A stretch of 64,000 nucleotides of DNA. Source: Pseudomonas sp. SID14000. Lineage in GTDB: Bacteria; Pseudomonadota; Gammaproteobacteria; Pseudomonadales; Pseudomonadaceae. The stretch covers positions 186,001-250,000 of the forward strand of contig NZ_NFZQ01000006.1 of NCBI RefSeq assembly GCF_002165135.1, given 5' to 3'. A model generated the notes under the pieces. The model saw nothing but the letters and a program-made list of their open reading frames with translations, was not told the origin of the DNA and ran no database searches. The translations under genes and the position numbers were made by a program. Positions within the stretch are counted from its first letter, which is position 1. Each line of letters starts with the position of its first letter. Below are positions 9,517 to 17,890 of the stretch, in pieces.

Positions 9517-9602
9517 CAGGCCCTGTGGGAGCGGGTTCACCCGCGAATGCGTTGGTGGCTTCACCATCGTATTCGCGGGTGAACCCGCTCCCACAGGGCC
9601 TG
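9517..9602. repeat. paired REP element (inverted)
   Basis: The arm caggccctgtgggagcggg, continued by ttcacccgcgaat, is repeated as its complement about 25 bases later. It is a typical P. putida-group REP pair able to form a long hairpin, between the ABC promoter region and the 3' end of ribBX. Confidence 0.85.
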
Positions 9603-9624
9603 CCAAGTCAGTTGCTTGTCTGTT

Positions 9625-10746
9625 CTAGCCGAGCATGTCCGGCTCGAACGGTATGCTTTGCACCACCTCCAGCTCATACCCCGCCAGGCCTGCATATTTC
9701 AGCGGCGGGCCCAGATGACGCAGCTTGCCCACGCCCAGGTCCTGCAGAATCTGCGCCCCGGTGCCCACCTCCGAATACACTTTCGACTGACCGCGCTGAT
9801 AAGGCCGCACCGGCTGGGTCAGCTGCGGCACGCGCTCCAGCAGTGCCTGCGAGGACTCGTGGTTGGCGAGGATCACCACCACGCCGGCGCCTTCCTCGGC
9901 CACCTTCTGCAGCGCCGCCCATAGCGTCCAGTTGGCCGGGCCCGAGTATTCGGCGCCAACCAGATCGCGCAACGGATCGATCACGTGCACCCGCACCAGG
10001 GTCGGCTGCGCGCGGCGGATATCGCCCATGACCATGGCCATGTGTACACCACCTTCGATGCGGTCTTCATAGGTGACCAGGCGGAAGGTGCCATGCACGG
10101 TCGGCAGTTCGCGTTCGCCGATGCGCTTGATGGTCTGCTCGGTACTCAGGCGGTAGTGGATGAGGTCGGCAATGGTGCCGATCCTGATGCCATGGCGGGC
10201 AGCGAACACCTCCAGGTCCGGGCGGCGGGCCATGGTGCCATCGTCGTTGAGCACTTCGACGATCACCGACGCCGGGGTGAACCCGGCCAGGCGTGCGAGG
10301 TCGCAGCCGGCTTCGGTGTGGCCGGCGCGGGTCAGCACGCCGCCTTCGCGGGCGCGCAGGGGGAAGACATGGCCGGGGTGCACCAGGTCTTCGGGGCGGG
10401 CGTTGGGGGCCATGGCCGCCGCCACGGTACGCGCCCGGTCGGCAGCGGAAATACCGGTGCTGACGCCGGTGGCCGCCTCGATCGATACGGTGAAGGCGGT
10501 GCTGAACACGCTGCCGTTGGCAGGCACCATCTGCTCCAGGCCCAGGCGTTGGCAGTGTTCGTCGGTCAGTGTCAGGCAGATCAACCCGCGCGCTTCACGG
10601 GCCATGAAGTTGATGGCCTGGGCGTCGCAACGCTCGGCAGCGATCAGCAGGTCGCCTTCGTTTTCCCGATCTTCGTCATCCACCAGCAGGACCATCTTGC
10701 CTTGCCGGTAGTCATCGAGAAGTTCTTCGATGGTATTGAAAGCCAT
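9625..10746 (-). CDS. ribB: 3,4-dihydroxy-2-butanone-4-phosphate synthase with degenerate GTP cyclohydrolase II domain (RibBX type)
   Basis: A 373-residue protein. Residues 1-200 are a complete DHBP synthase (VDDEDRENEGDLLIAAE; GHTEAGCDLARLAGF), which makes the four-carbon riboflavin precursor from ribulose 5-phosphate. Residues about 205-373 align with GTP cyclohydrolase II, but the zinc-cysteine segment (family CLTGDxxxSxRCDC) is replaced by VIDPLRDLVGAEYSGPANW, and the catalytic RQEGRxIGL region is NHESSQALL. The C-terminal half is therefore almost certainly not a cyclohydrolase. RibBX-type proteins of this build are known as DHBP synthases. The open frame runs upstream past 10746, but the protein clearly begins at MAFNTIEELL. 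Confidence 0.88.
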   Translation of the reverse strand: MAFNTIEELLDDYRQGKMVLLVDDEDRENEGDLLIAAERCDAQAINFMAREARGLICLTLTDEHCQRLGLEQMVPANGSVFSTAFTVSIEAATGVSTGISAADRARTVAAAMAPNARPEDLVHPGHVFPLRAREGGVLTRAGHTEAGCDLARLAGFTPASVIVEVLNDDGTMARRPDLEVFAARHGIRIGTIADLIHYRLSTEQTIKRIGERELPTVHGTFRLVTYEDRIEGGVHMAMVMGDIRRAQPTLVRVHVIDPLRDLVGAEYSGPANWTLWAALQKVAEEGAGVVVILANHESSQALLERVPQLTQPVRPYQRGQSKVYSEVGTGAQILQDLGVGKLRHLGPPLKYAGLAGYELEVVQSIPFEPDMLG

Positions 10747-10773
10747 GTGCACGCTCACTGTGGTGGGGTGATT

Positions 10774-10791
10774 ATTATGGTATACCATCAT
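10774..10791. promoter_or_regulatory. palindromic operator upstream of ribBX
   Basis: The perfect 12-base palindrome ATGGTATACCAT (10777-10788) lies inside an AT-rich patch 30 bases upstream of the ribBX start. The TGGTATACCA core suits a GntR-family (FCD) or VanR-like regulator. A near copy precedes the ABC operon at 9445. Confidence 0.55.
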
Positions 10792-10824
10792 ACATAAATA
10801 TTGCCCGTGACAGGAGAGCAACGC

Positions 10825-11118
10825 ATGAAAGCCTACTGGATCGCCCATGTAGACGTGACCGACCCCGAGCAATACCAGCAGTACACCCAACGCGCCCCGG
10901 CTGCCTTCAAGGCGTTCGGCGGCCGCTTCCTCGCTCGTGGCGGGCGCAGCGAGGCGATGGAAGGGCGGCCTACCCCTCAGCGTAGCGTGGTGATCGAGTT
11001 CGATTCGTATGAGCAGGCGGTGGCGTGCTACCGGTCCGAGCTGTATCAGGAGGCTTGCAGGCACCGCCAGGCGGTGGCGAAGGCCGAGGTGATCATTGTC
11101 GAAGGTTTCGAGCCTTGA
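10825..11118 (+). CDS. DUF1330 family protein
   Basis: A 97-residue protein of the DUF1330 ferredoxin-like-fold family: MKAYWIAHVDVTDPEQY, then GGRFLARGGRSEAMEG, and a C-terminal EVIIVEGF strand. The start at 10825 follows CAGGAGAGCAACGC. It is divergent from ribBX and shares its control region, so it may share its regulator. The family's biochemical role is not established; members resemble small dimeric alpha-beta barrel enzymes. Confidence 0.8.
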   Translation: MKAYWIAHVDVTDPEQYQQYTQRAPAAFKAFGGRFLARGGRSEAMEGRPTPQRSVVIEFDSYEQAVACYRSELYQEACRHRQAVAKAEVIIVEGFEP

Positions 11119-11178
11119 AGTAGTTGCTGATGGCCCTGTCGCCGGCACAGGCGGTACAAAACTGGCTATGATTGCCCC

Positions 11179-11580
11179 ATGACCAGCTCCCCGCCTCTGC
11201 GCCAACCGTGCCCCCCTGGTGCCTGCATTTGCGGCCGCGAACACCTGGCCGATCAACCACAGGCCGTCCAGCGCATTCTCCTGCTGACCCGCCAGGAAGA
11301 AAAACGCCTGCTCGAACGCCTGGAAAACCTCAAGGACCTGGAAGACCTGCAGCGCCTGCAGCAACGGATGTATGAAAACCTCGGCATCCGCGTGCATATC
11401 GCCCCTGGCTTCAATGAAGTGCGGACCATGCGCGGTATTGTCATCGAACTGGACGACCAGCCAGGACTGTGCCGCAAGACCCGGCAGTCGATCCCGGCGG
11501 CGATCCGCCGTGGGCTGGAGCGCAACCCGCAGGTTGCCTTCCGGTTGCTCGATACCCACGACCTGCTGCGGGATACCTGA
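11179..11580 (+). CDS. conserved hypothetical protein with N-terminal CPPGACICG cluster
   Basis: A 133-residue cytosolic protein. Near the N-terminus it has four close cysteine/glycine positions (CPPGACICG, about residues 10-18) that could bind a metal. A charged helical segment follows (RQEEKRLLERLENLKDLEDLQRLQQRM, about 39-65), then an alpha/beta domain. I do not recognise a named family. It ends about 20 bases before the PvdS-type promoter of mbtH and could be transcribed separately from it. No ribosome binding site stands out at the ATG. Confidence 0.6.
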   Translation: MTSSPPLRQPCPPGACICGREHLADQPQAVQRILLLTRQEEKRLLERLENLKDLEDLQRLQQRMYENLGIRVHIAPGFNEVRTMRGIVIELDDQPGLCRKTRQSIPAAIRRGLERNPQVAFRLLDTHDLLRDT

Positions 11581-11599
11581 GGAACCGCGTCAGGCCCAC

Positions 11600-11623
11600 T
11601 AAATTTTCCGCCACACGCTACGT
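11600..11623 (+). promoter_or_regulatory. PvdS iron-starvation promoter (IS box) for mbtH
   Basis: TAAAT at 11600-11604, exactly 16 bases, then CGT at 11621-11623: the consensus -35/-10 pair read by the extracytoplasmic sigma factor PvdS. It lies 61 bases upstream of the mbtH start, a suitable distance. Confidence 0.85.
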
Positions 11624-11683
11624 CTACTTGAAAGCCCCCAGCGCCAGGTCCGCCACGGCATCCATCACTCAAGGAGACAGGCT

Positions 11684-11905
11684 ATGACTTCCGTTTTCGA
11701 CCGCGACGATATCCAGTTCCTGGTAGTGGTCAACCACGAAGGGCAATATTCGATCTGGCCCGATTACAAAGCCATCCCCAACGGCTGGTGTGCCGTAGGC
11801 AAGAGCGGCTTGAAGAAGGACTGCCTGGCCTGCATCGACGAGGTCTGGACCGACATGCGCCCGCTGAGCCTGCGCCAGAAAATGGCCGAAGCCGCCGTCC
11901 AGTGA
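11684..11905 (+). CDS. MbtH-like protein (pyoverdine NRPS activator)
   Basis: A 73-residue protein of full MbtH length with the family pattern [24 protein letters not shown], then [20 protein letters not shown]. MbtH proteins bind adenylation domains of non-ribosomal peptide synthetases and are needed for their activity; here the client should be pyoverdine synthetase. It has AAGGAGACAGGCT before the start, a PvdS box upstream, and overlaps the thioesterase gene (GTGA). Confidence 0.95.
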   Translation: MTSVFDRDDIQFLVVVNHEGQYSIWPDYKAIPNGWCAVGKSGLKKDCLACIDEVWTDMRPLSLRQKMAEAAVQ

Positions 11906-12621
11906 CTGCCTTGAACCTGCTGTGCCTGCCGTATTCCGGGGCCAGCGCCATGGTCTACAGCCGCTGGCGGCGCAAGCTGCCGGCATGGCTGCAGGTGCGC
12001 CCGGTGGAGCTGCCCGGGCGTGGCGCGCGCATGGCCGAGCCACTGCATACCGACATGCAGGCCCTGGCTCGGCAACTGGCCGCTGAGCAGCGCCTGGCGG
12101 CCAGCACCCCCTACGCGCTGCTCGGTCATAGCCTGGGGGCATTGCTGGCCTTCGAGCTGGCCCATGAGCTGCAAGCGCTGGGCTGCCCGCCGCCGCTCGC
12201 GCTGTTCGCGTGCGGCACCGCAGCGCCCACTCGTCGTGAGGACTACGGCGGCAAGAACTGGCGTGAGCCCAAGAGCGATGCCGAGCTGATCAGCGAGTTG
12301 CGCGAGCTTCAGGGCACGCCCGAGGAAGTGCTGGCCAACGCCGAACTGATGAGCCTGACCTTGCCCACCTTGCGCGCCGACTTCCTGCTCTGTGGTACCT
12401 ACGTCTATCGCCAGCGGCCGGCCTTGCAGTGCCCGCTGCACGTCTTGGGGGGCCTGCAGGACCGCGCCAGCGACGAGCAATTGCAGGCCTGGCGCAAGGA
12501 AACCCACGGGGCGTTCTCGCTGCAGATGTTCCCTGGTGGCCACTTCTTCATCCATGAGCAGGAGGGCCCGGTGCTCGCAGCGCTGGCCGCGTTGCTGCAA
12601 CCGCTTCGGCTGTCCGCCTGA
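11902..12621 (+). CDS. type II thioesterase of siderophore biosynthesis
   Basis: A 239-residue alpha/beta hydrolase. The nucleophile motif is [12 protein letters not shown], with the usual type II features [13 protein letters not shown] near the N-terminus and PGGHFFI at the catalytic histidine; an aspartate lies in GGLQDRAS. It edits misprimed NRPS modules by cleaving stalled acyl chains. The GTG start at 11902 overlaps the mbtH stop, giving coupled translation under the same PvdS promoter. The order mbtH-thioesterase next to fpv genes mirrors the P. aeruginosa pyoverdine locus. Confidence 0.9.
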   Translation: MTALNLLCLPYSGASAMVYSRWRRKLPAWLQVRPVELPGRGARMAEPLHTDMQALARQLAAEQRLAASTPYALLGHSLGALLAFELAHELQALGCPPPLALFACGTAAPTRREDYGGKNWREPKSDAELISELRELQGTPEEVLANAELMSLTLPTLRADFLLCGTYVYRQRPALQCPLHVLGGLQDRASDEQLQAWRKETHGAFSLQMFPGGHFFIHEQEGPVLAALAALLQPLRLSA

Positions 12622-12637
12622 TTGACGTCACCGCTTG

Positions 12638-12667
12638 CCTGGGGGAGGCTAGGCCTTTTCCCAGGCA
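12638..12667. terminator. possible hairpin after the thioesterase gene
   Basis: Arms gcctggg and cccaggc enclose a 16-base loop that ends in a short T run. It could attenuate transcription between the thioesterase and hydrolase genes. Confidence 0.35.
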
Positions 12668-12678
12668 AGAGGCAGACA

Positions 12679-13230
12679 ATGCTGATCGATCCCCACAAGG
12701 CCACGCTGCTGGTCGTCGACATCCAGGAAAAACTCATCGGCGCCATGAGCGACCCTGAAGGCACCCGCGCGCGTGCCCGCTGGTTGCTGGCAGCGACGGC
12801 TGAGCTGGGTCTGCCGACTGTGATTTCGGAGCAGTACCCCAAGGGCCTGGGCCATACCCTGGTCGAACTGCTGACCGCAGCGCCTGCCGCTGAGGTGGTG
12901 GAAAAAAGCCACTTTTCCTGCGTGGCTGCCGAGTGCCTGCCAGCGGGCCTGATGGCGCGCGAGCAAGTGATTGTCTGCGGTATGGAAACCCATGTCTGTG
13001 TGTTGCAGACCGTGTTCGGCCTGTTGGCACTGGGCAAGCAGGTGTTCGTGGTCGAGGATGCCTGTGACAGCCGTACCCCGTCGAGCAAGGCCGCAGGCCT
13101 GGCGCGCATGCGGGCCGCGGGGGCGCAGGTGGTGACCCGTGAAATGGTATTGTTCGAACTCATGGGCAGTGCAGGTCACCCGCTGTTCCGCCACATCAGC
13201 AAGACCTACCTGGTCGGTGAACAGCCCTGA
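12679..13230 (+). CDS. isochorismatase-family hydrolase
   Basis: A 183-residue cysteine hydrolase of the isochorismatase/nicotinamidase fold. The catalytic triad is readable: Asp in LLVVDIQEK, Lys in VEKSHFS, and Cys in METHVCVLQT. The start at 12679 follows AAGAGGCAGACA. The substrate is unknown; many stand-alone members are YcaC-like. It follows the pyoverdine genes but has its own possible terminator upstream, so a siderophore role is only suggested by position. Confidence 0.85.
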   Translation: MLIDPHKATLLVVDIQEKLIGAMSDPEGTRARARWLLAATAELGLPTVISEQYPKGLGHTLVELLTAAPAAEVVEKSHFSCVAAECLPAGLMAREQVIVCGMETHVCVLQTVFGLLALGKQVFVVEDACDSRTPSSKAAGLARMRAAGAQVVTREMVLFELMGSAGHPLFRHISKTYLVGEQP

Positions 13231-14309
13231 ACGGCCGGTTACTGGCTGTCGGGTTGATGGCCGTGGCGCTGCTGCAAGGCTGCGCCGGGCGCCGTGAGGA
13301 AGCGCCCGAGGCGGACCCGGCCAAGGTCCACGCCCAACTGCTGCGGCTGTTGCCCGCCCAGGCCAAGGACCGTGAGGGCTGGGCCCGGGACATCCAGGTG
13401 GCGTTCGAGGCCCAGCGCATTGCCCCCAGCAAGAGCAACCTGTGCGCGGTGCTGGCGGTGACCGAGCAGGAGTCGACGTTCAACGCCGACCCACAGGTGC
13501 CCAACCTGGGGCGTATCGCCCGTGAAGAAATCGACCGCCGCGCCGCGCGCCTGCATATCCCCAAGCTCCTGGTCGACGGTGCATTGAAGACGCCGTCGGG
13601 CAACGGCAAGAGCTACCAGCAGCGCCTGCAGGCGGTACGCAGCGAGAAGCAGCTGAGCGAACTGTACGACGAAGTCATCGCTCGCGTGCCGTTAGGCAAG
13701 ACCTTGTTGGGCGGGCTGAACCCGGTGCATACCGGTGGGCCGATGCAGGTCAGCATTGACTTCGCCGAAAAGCATTCGCGGGATTACCCCTACAGCCACA
13801 ATGGCAGTATTCGCCAGGAAGTGTTTACCCGGCGCGGCGGCATGTATTTCGGTATAGCCCACTTGCTAGGCTATTCGGCCAACTACGATTGCCAGCTGTA
13901 CCGCTTTGCCGATTTCAACGCGGGCTGGTACGCCAGTCGCAATGCGGCATTTCAGGCGGCACTGAGCAAGGCGACGGGGGTGACGCTGGCGCTGGACGGC
14001 GACCTGGTGGCGCCGGGCTCGATCATGCCCGGGACCACTGAACAGGCGGCGCGCAAGTTGGGAGGGAAGCTGGGGCTGCGCAACCCGCAGATTCGCAGCC
14101 AGCTGGAGGAGGGCGATAGCTTGTCCTTCGAGGACAGCAAGCTGTACCGCGGGGTGTTCGCCATGGCCGATGCTGCCGCTGGCAAGCCAGTACCACGGGC
14201 GGTACTGCCGGGGATACAGCTGAAAAGCCCGAAGATCACCCGCAAGCTGACCACGGCGTGGTTTGCCGGGCGGGTGGATGAGCGTTATCAGCGGTGCATG
14301 AAGCGTTAG
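13227..14309 (+). CDS. DUF1615 domain lipoprotein (probable CTG start)
   Basis: A protein of about 360 residues of the DUF1615 family, periplasmic by its lipobox. In-frame ATG/TTG starts at 13257/13254 leave fewer than ten residues before the lipobox cysteine, too short for a signal peptide. The CTG at 13227 overlaps the previous stop (CTGA) and gives MNGRLLAVGLMAVALLQGC, a normal lipoprotein signal. The mature part contains AVTEQESTFNADPQVPNLGR and GGPMQVSIDFAEKH, reminiscent of lytic transglycosylase-type folds. The gene directly follows the hydrolase and is probably co-transcribed. Its function is not established. Confidence 0.75.
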   Translation: MNGRLLAVGLMAVALLQGCAGRREEAPEADPAKVHAQLLRLLPAQAKDREGWARDIQVAFEAQRIAPSKSNLCAVLAVTEQESTFNADPQVPNLGRIAREEIDRRAARLHIPKLLVDGALKTPSGNGKSYQQRLQAVRSEKQLSELYDEVIARVPLGKTLLGGLNPVHTGGPMQVSIDFAEKHSRDYPYSHNGSIRQEVFTRRGGMYFGIAHLLGYSANYDCQLYRFADFNAGWYASRNAAFQAALSKATGVTLALDGDLVAPGSIMPGTTEQAARKLGGKLGLRNPQIRSQLEEGDSLSFEDSKLYRGVFAMADAAAGKPVPRAVLPGIQLKSPKITRKLTTAWFAGRVDERYQRCMKR

Positions 14310-14331
14310 CCTGTCATCCAACGCAATCAAC

Positions 14332-14448
14332 TGTGGGAGCGGCCTTGCGTCGCGAAAGGGCTGCGCAGCAACCCCAGAAATTTGTGCATCTGTGCTGAAA
14401 TCCTGGGGCCGCTATGCGGCCCTTTCGCGACGCAAGGCCGCTCCCACA
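14332..14448. repeat. paired REP element (inverted)
   Basis: tgtgggagcggccttgcgtc...gggctgc is repeated as its complement ending ggccgctcccaca. It lies between the convergent DUF1615 and fpvF genes and may end both transcripts. Confidence 0.85.
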
Positions 14449-14470
14449 TTGACCGTGCCAGCCTGTCTGA

Positions 14471-15334
14471 TCAGCTTTCGGCCAATGCCCCAACCACCTG
14501 ATCCACACTGGCCTTCAACCCGGCAAGCGCATCCTCAGGGTCACTTTCCACCACCACCAGCTTCGCCCCGGACGCCTTGATCACCTCGGCCACAGCCGCC
14601 TCCGGCTGCCGGTGGTCCAGCACTAGCGCCACATCCTGAGCCTTCAGATTGTCACCCAATGCCTTCAGCGCAGCCGCATCCCACTCGGGCGGCAACGGTT
14701 GCTCGACCACGTCGAGGTTCAACCCGCTGGCCAGATAACCCAGCCGCTCCGACAGGCTCACCACCGTCAGGTTGTCGACTTTGGCCAACCGCGTCTGGCT
14801 GCTGGCCGAAAGCTCCAGCAACTGGCGCTTGATCCCTGCCAGGTTGCCCTGGATCTTCGCCTTGTCGTCCGGTGCCAACCGCTCCAGGTCATTGGCTACC
14901 ACGTCGGCCATGCGCCCGAAGTTGGTCGGGTTGAGCCAGGGGTAGGCGCCATACGCCTCGTCACCGTTCACCGCAATACCCGGCAGCGCGCCATCCACCG
15001 GCCGTGCGGCGTCGATCTCGACGATCCGGATATTGCTGCGCCGGGCCATCGGGTACAGCGGGTCGTCACGCCAGATCGAGCGCACGCCGATCACCGCGTC
15101 GGCCTGCTGTGCGGCCTTGTGCAGGCTGGCGCCACCGCGCCCGCTGAAATAGGACGGCTGGCGGCTGGCAGGCAGGTTGGCGGGCGCTGTACGTGTGAGC
15201 TGCACCGCGGTACCGTCGAGCAGGGCGCTGGCCAGGCTGTGGGTGACGGGCAGGGTGGTCAGCACTTGCGTGGCGAAAGACAGCGACGGCAGGCCTGCCA
15301 GGGCCAGCGCCAGGGTCAGGCGTTTCAGGTTCAT
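14471..15334 (-). CDS. fpvF: metal/ferrisiderophore ABC transporter binding protein FpvF-like
   Basis: A 287-residue periplasmic protein with a signal peptide (MNLKRLTLALALAGLPSLSFA) and a ZnuA-like cluster 9 binding-protein fold. Only some metal-ligand histidines of true ZnuA/PsaA are present, which fits FpvF, shown in P. aeruginosa to act with FpvC on ferripyoverdine. It is the last gene of the minus-strand eight-gene operon and overlaps fpvE by ATGA. The symbol rests on gene order and family. Confidence 0.8.
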   Translation of the reverse strand: MNLKRLTLALALAGLPSLSFATQVLTTLPVTHSLASALLDGTAVQLTRTAPANLPASRQPSYFSGRGGASLHKAAQQADAVIGVRSIWRDDPLYPMARRSNIRIVEIDAARPVDGALPGIAVNGDEAYGAYPWLNPTNFGRMADVVANDLERLAPDDKAKIQGNLAGIKRQLLELSASSQTRLAKVDNLTVVSLSERLGYLASGLNLDVVEQPLPPEWDAAALKALGDNLKAQDVALVLDHRQPEAAVAEVIKASGAKLVVVESDPEDALAGLKASVDQVVGALAES

Positions 15335-16230
15335 GCCGGGTTTCCTTGCAGGCGGGGGACGAGGGCGCGGGCCAGCGCCGCCAGGGCGAAGCAGATGCCG
15401 GCGACCAGAATGATCGCGGCGCCGGATGGCACCGGCAGGTCAAGAACGATCGGCAGCAGGATACCCAGTAGCGTGCTCAGTGTGGCGATCAGCACCGACA
15501 GGAAGAAAAAGCCCTTCAGCGACTGGCTGACCAGGCGTGCGGCGGCAGCGGGAATCACCAGCAGCGCCCCGACCAGAATCGCCCCGATCACCTTCACCGA
15601 GGCCACGGTGACCAGGGTCACCAGTACCACGAACAGGTAGTCCAGGGTTTTCACTGCCACCCCGCGCACGGCCGCCAGCTGCGGGTTGAAACTGGCCAGC
15701 ATGATACGGTTGTACAGCGGCAGGGTCAGCGCCAGCACCAGCACTGCGACGATGCCCAGCACCACCAGGTCCTGGCCGCTGACGGTCAGTACCGAGCCGA
15801 ACAGCACGTTCTCGAGGATGTGCACGTTTATCTTGCCTGCCAGCATCAGCAGCAGGCTGGCGCCCAGCGCCAGCGACACCGACAGAAACACCCCGATCAG
15901 CGTGTCCGGCGACAGCCCGGTGCGGTTGCGCAGGAAGTTGAGCAAGATGCCGAACAGCAGGCAGTAGCCGAACAGGCTGCCGTAAGGGCCGGTGTAGGGC
16001 TCGCCCAGCAGGATGCCGATGGCCACGCCGGTCAGCGCGGCATGGCCGACCGCCTCGGAAAAGAAGGCAAAACGCTTGACCACCACCAAAGTGCCCAGGC
16101 CGCCCAGCACCGGGCCGATCATCAGGCCGGCCAGCAAAGCGTTGACCACGAAGCCGTAGGCCAGCGCCTCGGGTAGGTAACCGGCATTGGCCCAGTCCTG
16201 GACCGTTTGGCGAAAAATTTCAAAGCTCAT
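15331..16230 (-). CDS. fpvE: metal-type ABC permease FpvE-like
   Basis: A 299-residue inner membrane protein of the ZnuB/MntB (ABC-3) family with about eight hydrophobic helices. The segment AFFSEAVGHAALTGVAIG is the conserved ABC-3 loop that meets the ATPase. Start and stop overlap both neighbours. In P. aeruginosa the FpvC-F transporter works in iron release from pyoverdine in the periplasm. Confidence 0.85.
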   Translation of the reverse strand: MSFEIFRQTVQDWANAGYLPEALAYGFVVNALLAGLMIGPVLGGLGTLVVVKRFAFFSEAVGHAALTGVAIGILLGEPYTGPYGSLFGYCLLFGILLNFLRNRTGLSPDTLIGVFLSVSLALGASLLLMLAGKINVHILENVLFGSVLTVSGQDLVVLGIVAVLVLALTLPLYNRIMLASFNPQLAAVRGVAVKTLDYLFVVLVTLVTVASVKVIGAILVGALLVIPAAAARLVSQSLKGFFFLSVLIATLSTLLGILLPIVLDLPVPSGAAIILVAGICFALAALARALVPRLQGNPA

Positions 16231-16976
16231 CAGGCAGCGCTCTCGCTACGCGGGTGAACGGAGAACAGGCCGAGCAGGCGCTCCGGGGGCAGGGCCTGGG
16301 CGGGTGGGGCGTCGAACAGTACCTGGCGGCTCAGGCCGGTAACCCGGTCGGCCAGGCGCATCACGGCCTCAAGGTCGTGTTCGATCCACAGCACGGTGGT
16401 GCCGGCCTGGCGCCAGCCCTGCAGCAGTTGCTCGAACACCTGGATGCCGGCTTCATCCAGGGCCGACATTGGCTCGTCCAGCACCAGCAGGTGCGGCTCG
16501 GGGATCAGGCCTTGGGCCAGCAGCACGCGTTGGCGTTCGCCACCGGAAAGCGCGCCCATGCGCCGTTTGCGCTTGTCGAGCATGCCGACCCTGGCCAGGG
16601 CCGCGTCGATGGCCGGCTGCACACGGCGCGACAGGCCGAGGAAGGCGGGCCGGCGCTGGCACATGGCAGCCATGAAGTCGCCCACGGTCATTGGCAGGCC
16701 ACGGTCGAACTCCAGCGCCTGCGGTACATAGCCAATCACTCCGCAGTCGCCGGGCCAGTGCAGGGTCAGCTGGCCCTGATGCGGCATTTGCCCGAGCAGG
16801 GTCTTGATCAGCGAGCTCTTGCCGCCGCCGTTGGGGCCGACAATGGCATGTACGCTGCCGGCGGCGACGTTGAGGCTGACCTGTTCGAGGATGCGGGTGC
16901 GGCCCAGGGTCAGGTCGATGCCAGCGAACTCGATGCGCGGCCCGCAGGCTGTCATCAGGTTGGCGGCGGCGGTCAT
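16230..16976 (-). CDS. fpvD: metal-type ABC ATPase FpvD-like
   Basis: A 248-residue ATPase. Walker A is GPNGGGKSS, the signature LSGGERQRVLLAQ and Walker B LLVLDEPMSALD. It overlaps fpvC by 4 bases and shares one base with fpvE, so the subunits are made together. It powers the FpvE permease. Confidence 0.88.
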   Translation of the reverse strand: MTAAANLMTACGPRIEFAGIDLTLGRTRILEQVSLNVAAGSVHAIVGPNGGGKSSLIKTLLGQMPHQGQLTLHWPGDCGVIGYVPQALEFDRGLPMTVGDFMAAMCQRRPAFLGLSRRVQPAIDAALARVGMLDKRKRRMGALSGGERQRVLLAQGLIPEPHLLVLDEPMSALDEAGIQVFEQLLQGWRQAGTTVLWIEHDLEAVMRLADRVTGLSRQVLFDAPPAQALPPERLLGLFSVHPRSESAA

Positions 16977-17875
16977 GCTCGGTTCTCCTGGATGGCGCGG
17001 ACCACGGTGTCGAGGTTGCGCTTCATCTCCACTTCGTATTTGTCCTTGGTGTATTCGCCGTAGGAAATGTGCGTCAACGGGTACAGGCGCACGCCGGATT
17101 CACGCTGGATGGTTTCGACATAGGCGGATGGAAAATCCATTTCCGAGAAGATCACTCGCACGTCCAGCGCCTTGAGCTGGTCGATGGTCTTTTTCAGCTG
17201 GGCCGGGCTAGGTTCGATGCCATGGGCTGGCTCGACCACCGCGGTGACCTCCAGGCCGAAGTCGCGCACCAGATAGTCGTAGGCGGCATGGATGGTGACG
17301 ACCCGGAAGGTGGCGCTGGGGGCCTCGGTGACCTTGGCCAGTGCGTCGGCACGCAGGGTGCGCAGGCGCTTGGCGTAGGCGCGGGCGTTTTGCGTGTATA
17401 GCTTGGCGTTATCCGGGTCGAGCTTGCCCAGCTCCCGGGCGATGTTGTTGACCTGGGCAATGGTGGTGCTGATCGACAGGAAGGTGTGCGGGTTGACCAC
17501 CTTGCCGGCGCCGCGGGCGGCGATGCCGGTGGCCGCCAGCAACGGCACGTTCTGGTTGGCCTCGATGGTCTTGATGCCAGGCTTTTCGCTGGCGGCGATC
17601 ATGCGGTCGGCGAAATCGTCATGGCCGATGCCGTTGAGTACCACCACGTCCAGTGTGCCGATGCGTTTGATGTCCTCGGCCCGTGGCTCGTAGGCATGGG
17701 GGTTGAACCCTGCCGGAATCAGCGGCACCACTTCGGCCTTGTCACCGACGATGTTGCTCACGTAGCTGTAGTAGGGGTGCAGGGTGATGCCGATGCGTAG
17801 CGGCTTGCCGTTATCGGCCAGGGCCAGTGCCGGCAGGGCAAGGGCCAGAAGCAGGGCGAGGGCGGAGCGGAGCAT
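16973..17875 (-). CDS. fpvC: metal/ferrisiderophore-binding protein FpvC-like
   Basis: A 300-residue exported protein (MLRSALALLLALALPALALA). Cluster A-I/ZnuA features with histidines that would bind metal are visible: ITLHPYYSYVSNIVG, GFNPHAYEP, VNPHTFLS and VTIHAAYDY. It begins the ABC half of the operon. FpvC of P. aeruginosa is a periplasmic protein implicated in receiving iron from ferripyoverdine after reduction. Confidence 0.85.
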   Translation of the reverse strand: MLRSALALLLALALPALALADNGKPLRIGITLHPYYSYVSNIVGDKAEVVPLIPAGFNPHAYEPRAEDIKRIGTLDVVVLNGIGHDDFADRMIAASEKPGIKTIEANQNVPLLAATGIAARGAGKVVNPHTFLSISTTIAQVNNIARELGKLDPDNAKLYTQNARAYAKRLRTLRADALAKVTEAPSATFRVVTIHAAYDYLVRDFGLEVTAVVEPAHGIEPSPAQLKKTIDQLKALDVRVIFSEMDFPSAYVETIQRESGVRLYPLTHISYGEYTKDKYEVEMKRNLDTVVRAIQENRA

Positions 17876-17890
17876 GGGGGAGTCCTTGGT

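Noticed and set aside
9625..11559. A single 644-codon minus-strand frame
   Set aside because: Only the part from 10746 is RibBX; the upstream part is antisense to DUF1330 and the 133-residue gene and has no family features.
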